In this document: piece by piece, positions 59,290 to 64,000 of the stretch
Position numbering within the stretch: the first letter of the stretch is position 1
Layout of the letters: each line of letters starts with the position of its first letter
Source of the DNA: Novosphingobium sp.
Lineage (GTDB): Bacteria; Pseudomonadota; Alphaproteobacteria; Sphingomonadales; Sphingomonadaceae
Direction of reading: 5' to 3'
Length of the DNA stretch: 64,000 nt
Assembly (NCBI GenBank): GCA_024236175.1
Contig: JACKKY010000001.1
Span: 682,001-746,000 of the forward strand
Notes under the pieces: generated by a model
Seen by the model: the letters and a program-made list of their open reading frames with translations, nothing else
Database searches by the model: none
What the model was told of the DNA's origin: nothing
Made by a program: the position numbers and the translations under genes

Positions 59290-60261
59290 CTAGTCGTCGG
59301 CGTGCGGCCTCACGGCATAGGAATCGCTGGCGTCCAGCCCGCCGTCGAACCCGAACAGGCTCGAGACTTTCGCCGACCGCTCGCTGAGGTCCTTCGGAAA
59401 GAAGAAGCTGGTGTCGGCCATCACCTGCGGCATCGCGGCGCGGACCTGCTCTATCGAGGCGCCCTCGCCGATCACGCCTTCCGCTTCGGCCAGCGCCACC
59501 CGGGCGACGCGGCCGCCGCCGAGCGAGAAGATCTCGCCGCTTACCTCGCAATCTTCGCTGAGCAGGAACGCCGCGGCCGCCGCGACCTTTTCCGGCGTCA
59601 TAGTCCGGAAGAACCAGTCGGCATAGGCGCCGGGCGGGAAGCCCTCGGTCATCCGCGTGCGCGCCGAAGGCATCACCCCGTTGACACAGATGCCGTGGCG
59701 CGCGCCTTCGAGCGCGAGCGTCGGCACGAGGCCGAGGTAGGACGCCTTGGCGGTCGCGTAGGGCGTGTTGCCGAGCGCGCCGAACACGGCGGCCGACGGC
59801 GTGAACAGCAGCCGCCCGTAGCCCTGCTTCTCCATGTGCGGCCAGGCTGCACGCGCCATCCAGATGGCGGCGAAGCAATTGACGCGCAGCACCAGTTCTA
59901 CGTCGCGGTCCGGCAAGGCATCGGGCGGCATCAGCTCCGGGCAGGTGCTCGCGAAATGGGCGATGCCGTCGATCCGGCCGAAGGCGGCAACGCACGATTC
60001 GACGGCCTCCGCTGCGCCTTCGCCGGTCGACAGGTCGGCCGTGCAGGCGACGGCTTCGCCGCCTGCCGCAACGATTTCTTCCGCCACGGTTTCCGCCGGC
60101 CCCTGGCTCGCCCTGTCGCCGGCCATCGCCGAGCCGTTGTCGGCCACGACGACTTTCGCACCGCGCGATGCGAGCAGCATCGCCTCGGCCTGCCCCAGCC
60201 CCCGGCCCGCGCCGGTGACGACAATCGCCCTTCCGTCGAAGCGCACTTCTGCCTGGTTCAT
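59290..60261 (-). CDS. SDR family NAD(P)-dependent oxidoreductase
   Basis: 323 residues from ATG 60261. TGAGRGLGQAEAMLLAS cofactor loop, catalytic Ser in FTPSAAV and YATAK near residue 163, C-terminal region SLGGGRVARVALAEAEGVIG extended by about 55 residues beyond a typical SDR. Resembles hydroxyacyl-CoA/3-hydroxy steroid dehydrogenases of the multifunctional-enzyme type. It lies 32 bp downstream of the amidase gene on the same strand. Confidence 0.9.
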   Translation of the reverse strand: MNQAEVRFDGRAIVVTGAGRGLGQAEAMLLASRGAKVVVADNGSAMAGDRASQGPAETVAEEIVAAGGEAVACTADLSTGEGAAEAVESCVAAFGRIDGIAHFASTCPELMPPDALPDRDVELVLRVNCFAAIWMARAAWPHMEKQGYGRLLFTPSAAVFGALGNTPYATAKASYLGLVPTLALEGARHGICVNGVMPSARTRMTEGFPPGAYADWFFRTMTPEKVAAAAAFLLSEDCEVSGEIFSLGGGRVARVALAEAEGVIGEGASIEQVRAAMPQVMADTSFFFPKDLSERSAKVSSLFGFDGGLDASDSYAVRPHADD

Positions 60262-60293
60262 CCTGTTTCCTCCAGTTCCGCCCGGACGCCGGT

Positions 60294-61739
60294 TCAGTCC
60301 AGATTGGGCGGGCGATGCTGCGCCCAGGGCCGCTCGCGCTCGAAGGCCCGGGCGGCGCGCAGCACCAGGTGCTCCTCGTTCGGCCGTCCCATGATCTGCA
60401 GGCCGACCGGCATGCCCTGGAAGAAGCCCGCCGGAACCGACGCCCCGCAATAGCCTGCCAGGTTGGTGATGAAAGTGTAGGCGGTGTACTGGAACGGCGT
60501 GACGTTGCTGACGCCGCACTCGAAGGCGGTGCGCGCGATCACCGGGCAGACCAGCAGGTCGATCTCCCTGAAAAGGTCGTCGATATGGGTGCGCTGGCGG
60601 CGCCGGACCTCCGGCCTGATGCCGAGCGCGTAGTCGAGCATCGTCGGCCGGTCTGACCGGTCGCGAATATAGATCGTCAGCCTGGCGTATTCCTCGCGCG
60701 GCAGCTTCATCGACCAGCTGATCGGATCGATGGCGCCGGGATAGATTTCCTTCCCGAGCTTCGCCATCTTCCACTTGGCGTAATCGCCGTCGAGTTCGAG
60801 CTCGTCCTGCGGATCCTCGAAGCGGAACGACGGCTCGGAGAACTTCGCGCCGAGCTTCTCGAAAGTCCGGGCCGCGTCTTGGCAGATGTCGACGATCGCC
60901 GGCTCGTCGGGGACGACGCGGCCGAGATCGGGCGACCAGCCGATCCGCAGCCCTTCCACGCCCTTGTCCAGCTCCGCGAGATAGTCGGGCGGATCGTCGT
61001 GCCGGGTGCGGGGATCGCGCTCGTCGGGCCTGGCGATGACCTGCATCAGCATCGCCGCGTCGCGCACGTCGCGGGTCATCGGGCCGACCCCGCTCATGAA
61101 CAGGCCGATCTCGCCGCAGTAGTCGGGCACGCGGCCCCGGCTCGGCAACAGGCCGAAAATGCCGCTGAAGGACGAGGGGATGCGGATCGAGCCGCCGCCG
61201 TCGGTGCCCAGAGCCAGCGGCCCCAGCCCGGCCGAGGTCGCGACCCCGGCCCCGCCGCTCGAGCCACCCGAGGTGCGCGTGCGGTCCCAGGCGTTGAGCG
61301 TCTCCGGCACCAGCAGGTTGATGCTGCGCCGGTTCAGTTCGAATTCCGGCAGGTTGGACTTGGCGAAAATGATCCCACCTGCTTCCTTCAGCCGCGCCGA
61401 GGCCGCCGAATCCTGTTCGGGAATGTTGTCGCTGAAAAGCTGCGAGCCGAGCGTGGTGCGCTGGCCCCTGGTGACGATCGAATCCTTGAGGCTGACCGGC
61501 AGGCCGTGAAGCGGCGGCAGGCCATCCTCCCCCTGCATGATCCGGTCCGTCGCGGCTTCGGCCTGTTCGAGCAGCAGTTCGGGAAAGACGGTGATGAACG
61601 CGCTGAGATCGCTATGGCGCGCCACCCGGTCGAGCAGGAACTGCGCGAATTCCAGCGGCGAGAGGTCCCGCGCGGCGAACATTTCCCGAAGCCGCCACGC
61701 CGGCGTCCACGCCAGCTCCGTATCCGCCGCGCTCGCCAT
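60294..61739 (-). CDS. Amidase signature family protein
   Basis: 481 residues from ATG 61739. Ser-cisSer-Lys triad region: Lys in LHGLPVSLKDSI near residue 82; TSGGSSGGAGVATSAGLGPL and GTDGGGSIRIPSSFSGIFGL (about 150-195). It cleaves amides or activates related substrates; substrate unknown. It heads an operon with the SDR gene. The nearest convincing promoter on this strand (62311-62339) is about 570 bp upstream, with no other gene in between. Confidence 0.92.
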   Translation of the reverse strand: MASAADTELAWTPAWRLREMFAARDLSPLEFAQFLLDRVARHSDLSAFITVFPELLLEQAEAATDRIMQGEDGLPPLHGLPVSLKDSIVTRGQRTTLGSQLFSDNIPEQDSAASARLKEAGGIIFAKSNLPEFELNRRSINLLVPETLNAWDRTRTSGGSSGGAGVATSAGLGPLALGTDGGGSIRIPSSFSGIFGLLPSRGRVPDYCGEIGLFMSGVGPMTRDVRDAAMLMQVIARPDERDPRTRHDDPPDYLAELDKGVEGLRIGWSPDLGRVVPDEPAIVDICQDAARTFEKLGAKFSEPSFRFEDPQDELELDGDYAKWKMAKLGKEIYPGAIDPISWSMKLPREEYARLTIYIRDRSDRPTMLDYALGIRPEVRRRQRTHIDDLFREIDLLVCPVIARTAFECGVSNVTPFQYTAYTFITNLAGYCGASVPAGFFQGMPVGLQIMGRPNEEHLVLRAARAFERERPWAQHRPPNLD

Positions 61740-62310
61740 TGCCCAACTCTCCCGATTCCTCTCGTTGTCCGCGCAGCGTGGAGGCAGCCGCGCAAGGCCG
61801 TCAAGTGGGACGGGCAGCATTCGGACGTGCTGCATCCTCCGCTGGCGAATGCGGACTTGCGCCGGGGGAAGGAAACGAATCGCGCGGCCGGCGCGGCGTC
61901 AGGGACGGGCCGCGTGCCGGGGGCGGGCGGAAGGATGTTGCGAACGACCGGGGCGCCCAACCGCGACGCTGTCCGGTTCGGCCCGTTTCCGCGACCGGCC
62001 GGAGAGAGGTGCGCGGGACTCGCGGCGCGCGCCTTTCCCCTCGCGGCTGATTGCGCCGCGCCAATGGCGGGTCGCCGGTCCCGTTCAGAGCTCACCAGCT
62101 ATGTCGGCGAGGTATGGGGGCGGAGCGCGAACCCGCATGCATCCGGACTGCCGCGTCTGGCGCTTGTCGGCTTTGCCTTGGACTACCGCCCATTGGCACA
62201 GGCCCACGCGCCGGCCGCGTCCGCTACCATCCCGAAGGGCGGAAGCGGGAGGGAGCAATGCAGGCCGGCCCTGCCCGCTCCCGGTTCTGCCTCGCGAAAG
62301 AGGCGGCGGC
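61740..62310 (-). other. Long gene-free stretch upstream of the amidase
   Basis: About 570 bp without a credible coding region on either strand: candidate ORFs here are Arg/Ser/Pro-rich and lack ribosome-binding sites. If the promoter at 62311-62339 serves the amidase-SDR operon, this would be an unusually long leader. It may instead contain an untranslated RNA or a degraded gene; I see no clear terminator or riboswitch-like fold by eye. Confidence 0.4.
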
Positions 62311-62339
62311 TATATAACCTATATGGTTAAATATGTCAA
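62311..62339 (-). promoter_or_regulatory. Strong promoter with operator embedded in its spacer
   Basis: On the minus strand: TTGACA (62339-62334), 17-nt spacer, TATATA (62316-62311), a near-ideal sigma70 promoter. The spacer contains an inverted repeat, TAACC (62315-62319 on the plus strand) and GGTTA (62325-62329) around TATAT. A repressor bound there would cover the RNA polymerase site. Confidence 0.6.
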
Positions 62340-62372
62340 GGCTCATATCCTATCTGTAATGAGCCGGCCCTT

Positions 62373-63032
62373 TCAGAACGGCCTGGGATGGCGCTTGCGC
62401 AATTGCGCGAAAGCCGTGCCGGGCCCTTCCGCCAGCCGCGCCTCGATCCGCTCGCAGACGTCCTCGATGCTCATCGAACTGGAATCGAGTTCGAGGTCGT
62501 AGATGTCGTTGGCGTAGGCATGCTCGTAGAACCACGGCACCGCCTGCGAAAGCTGTTCGCCCAGGGCGGAAATGATGTCCGGCCCGGCGGCGGCCATGGC
62601 TTCCTGGATCGGCAGCGGAATGACGTCGATCTGCCGTTCCTTCACCCGCTTTTCGAGCACTTCGCGCGACGGCCGCAGGTTCACGAACAGCACCGGCACA
62701 TCCTCCATGCGCCAGATGCAGTCCTGCAGGACCGGCGGATCGAGGAACATCAGGTGGTCGACCACCATGTTCTGCCCGGCGCGCGAGGCCGCCGCGACCA
62801 TCGCATGCATCGCCTCCAGCGCCTTCATGCAGACCGGCCCGTAGGAGGTGGGCTGGTAGCCCTCCTCCTTCTTCTCGCCGAACATGGTGTATTTGGCCGG
62901 GACCAGCGTGCCCACGAGCAGGTCCATGCCGAACATCAGGTAGGGCTCTTCGGCGCGCCGCGCGAAGGCGTGGCACGTCGTCGTCTTGCCGGCGCCCGAG
63001 GTGCCGTTGACGAGGACGATCTGGCCGGCCAT
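62373..63032 (-). CDS. P-loop kinase of the chloramphenicol phosphotransferase-like family
   Basis: 219 residues. Walker A GTSGAGKTTTCH at residues 10-21, after the IVLVNGTSGAGK start typical of CPT-like (PF07931) proteins. NMVVDHLMFLDPPVLQ, VLFVNLRPSREVLEKRVKER and the C-terminal YDLELDSSSMSIEDVCERI follow. It would transfer phosphate from ATP to a small hydroxylated molecule. Whether it confers resistance is not indicated. It is followed on the same strand by a 26-bp hairpin region (62340-62365) and preceded, 4 bp away, by the CrtC-like gene. Confidence 0.85.
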   Translation of the reverse strand: MAGQIVLVNGTSGAGKTTTCHAFARRAEEPYLMFGMDLLVGTLVPAKYTMFGEKKEEGYQPTSYGPVCMKALEAMHAMVAAASRAGQNMVVDHLMFLDPPVLQDCIWRMEDVPVLFVNLRPSREVLEKRVKERQIDVIPLPIQEAMAAAGPDIISALGEQLSQAVPWFYEHAYANDIYDLELDSSSMSIEDVCERIEARLAEGPGTAFAQLRKRHPRPF

Positions 63033-63036
63033 CGCC

Positions 63037-63972
63037 CTAAGAGCCCCGGACCATGGCGCGGAACTGTTCGAGCGGCTGGAATTCCTGGATATCGCCCCAG
63101 CCCGACTTGCCGTTTCCGAAATCGACTTCGAGCAGAGACCAGACGACCTGCACCCGCGGATAGAAATTGACCATCAGGTGGCTGCAGGACCGCGCCGTCA
63201 TGTCGACGCTGCGGCCCATCTCGTCTTCGAGGGTGAGGTCGAAGCGGTCCGGCGTGTACTGGCCCATCTGCGTCACGAGGCGCCTGCCGCCCACCAGCGT
63301 GGAGGTCTGGCCGTCGAGCTTGAGGAAGCCGCCGACCACTCTCATCTCGTCGCCCTCGCCCATCACCTGCGCGTGGAACGCCGTGTTTTCATCCGCGATG
63401 GCCCAGAAATAGCTGCCGCGCCTGACGCCATCCATCTGGCGCACGCCCCAGGAGGAATCGCGCAGCGCGTAACTGTCCACCTGCAGCACTTCGCCCTGGT
63501 ATTCGATCGTTCCGGTCGCCCGGCCCATCTGTTCGAGATGCATGCGGTTCTCGGCCGACATGCCGGTGGCCTCGATCTCCATGCCGAGGAAGTGGTGGGG
63601 TTCTTCCAGCCCGGACCACAGCAGGTCGAGCTTGAAGCCGTTGCAGTCGTAGCCCAGGCGATATTGTTTCCTCGGCTCGACCACCTCGACGCTGAGCGAG
63701 GTATGCGAGGTGAAATCGAACTTGCGCGCGCCTTCCGGGATCGTCTGGAAATGGTGCCAATCGTAATAGAGGCAGTCCCAGGTGTGCGCCCCGGACCCGT
63801 CCCACAGGATCGGCCCGCCCATCAGCAGGTTCATGTTCGGGCGGAAGAAGTAGTAGATCATGCCGTGGATTTCCTTCTCGGGGATCGAGAAGGAGAACCA
63901 GCAGCTTTCGTTCCAGTAGGGATCGTCGGTCGTCGTCGGGCAGAAATTGTCGACGTCGATGTTCACGGCCAT
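63037..63972 (-). CDS. CrtC-like/lipocalin-like protein of unknown function
   Basis: 311 residues, with no signal peptide or membrane segment. Aromatic-rich beta strands (NESCWFSFSIPEKEIHGMIY; YYFFRPNMNLLMGGPILWDG; SWGVRQMDGVRRGSYFWAIA) with the overall pattern of hydroxyneurosporene synthase/AttH-like two-lipocalin-fold proteins, seen in sphingomonad catabolic clusters. Probably binds a hydrophobic substrate. It sits in a tight operon: 1 bp from the upstream gene's stop and 4 bp before the kinase gene. Confidence 0.75.
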   Translation of the reverse strand: MAVNIDVDNFCPTTTDDPYWNESCWFSFSIPEKEIHGMIYYFFRPNMNLLMGGPILWDGSGAHTWDCLYYDWHHFQTIPEGARKFDFTSHTSLSVEVVEPRKQYRLGYDCNGFKLDLLWSGLEEPHHFLGMEIEATGMSAENRMHLEQMGRATGTIEYQGEVLQVDSYALRDSSWGVRQMDGVRRGSYFWAIADENTAFHAQVMGEGDEMRVVGGFLKLDGQTSTLVGGRRLVTQMGQYTPDRFDLTLEDEMGRSVDMTARSCSHLMVNFYPRVQVVWSLLEVDFGNGKSGWGDIQEFQPLEQFRAMVRGS

Positions 63973-63973
63973 G

Positions 63974-64000
63974 TCAGCCTCCCATGAAGCCGGCGTCGAT
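63974..64000 (-). CDS. C-terminal end of a further CDS, possibly an SDR (runs off window)
   Basis: The open frame into the window end reads IDAGFMGG-stop on the minus strand, the kind of C-terminus seen in SDR oxidoreductases (xDGGFMxG). Only 8 codons are visible. The stop lies 1 bp before the CrtC-like start, so the three genes form one operon. Confidence 0.4.
   Translation of the reverse strand: MDAGFMGG

Noticed and set aside
62051..62317. 88-codon plus-strand open frame in the gene-free interval before the kinase gene.
   Set aside because: No ribosome-binding site, Arg/Gly/Ala-rich shadow-like composition and no recognisable motif.
62340..62365. GGCTCAT/ATGAGCC hairpin after the kinase gene as an intrinsic terminator.
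   Set aside because: The 7-bp stem has a 12-nt loop and no clean T-run; the following bases form the -35 box of the divergent-looking promoter instead.

Overview
The window is high-GC DNA from an alphaproteobacterium, most likely a member of the Sphingomonadales (Sphingomonadaceae/Erythrobacteraceae). The basis is the PhyR-NepR-EcfG general stress response, HWE-type histidine kinase, paired TraB/GumN proteins, a NodT-type efflux operon and a Rieske/FAD/CoA-transferase catabolic block. This assignment is inference from gene content; there is no rRNA in the window.

Layout. 0-15 kb is chromosomal core: the 5' end of glyQ, two TraB/GumN proteins, rplY-pth, an apparently Tat-exported SDR, ychF, mutL, and the rod-shape operon mreB-mreC-mreD-mrdA-rodA followed by tRNA-Lys(CTT). 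15-23.4 kb is accessory: a sulfotransferase and a 2395-residue repetitive beta-helix/Ig-like surface protein. 23.5-33.5 kb is a general stress response island: a small membrane protein, a phospholipase D-like protein, a GlsB/YeaQ-type membrane protein, ecfG-nepR, an HWE sensor kinase, phyR, a second ecfG, two single-domain response regulators, a hemerythrin-like protein and a Crp/Fnr regulator. 33.5-42.4 kb carries an arylsulfatase, an aldo/keto reductase, a carboxymuconolactone-decarboxylase-like protein and a TetR-controlled tripartite efflux operon. 42.4-64 kb is mainly catabolic (CoA transferase, Rieske oxygenase, ketosteroid-dehydrogenase-like flavoprotein, SDRs, PQQ dehydrogenase, LLM flavoprotein, amidase), interrupted by a persulfide/sulfite module (ArsR, peroxiredoxin, persulfide-dioxygenase-like MBL protein, SulP transporter) and a TPR/O-GlcNAc-transferase-like protein.

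How it fits together. In the stress island the kinase should feed phosphate to PhyR, which titrates NepR off EcfG. I can read EcfG-type promoters (GGAAC-N16/17-CGTT) directly in front of the GlsB-like gene, the second ecfG and the hemerythrin gene, plus a one-mismatch version in front of the crp-like gene. The most interesting object is in the phyR/ecfG2 intergenic region: a perfect EcfG promoter (29613-29637) runs straight into a 95-nt stretch with a hairpin carrying a C-rich, anti-Shine-Dalgarno-like loop and a strong intrinsic terminator (29697-29737), with no ORF. This is a candidate general-stress small RNA, similar in logic to Caulobacter GsrN.

Other readable regulation: a TetR palindrome between tetR and the efflux operon; one palindrome overlapping two back-to-back promoters in the sulfide module; a perfect AT-rich palindrome upstream of the Rieske gene; and a strong sigma70-type promoter with an operator buried in its spacer that points into about 570 bp without a gene.
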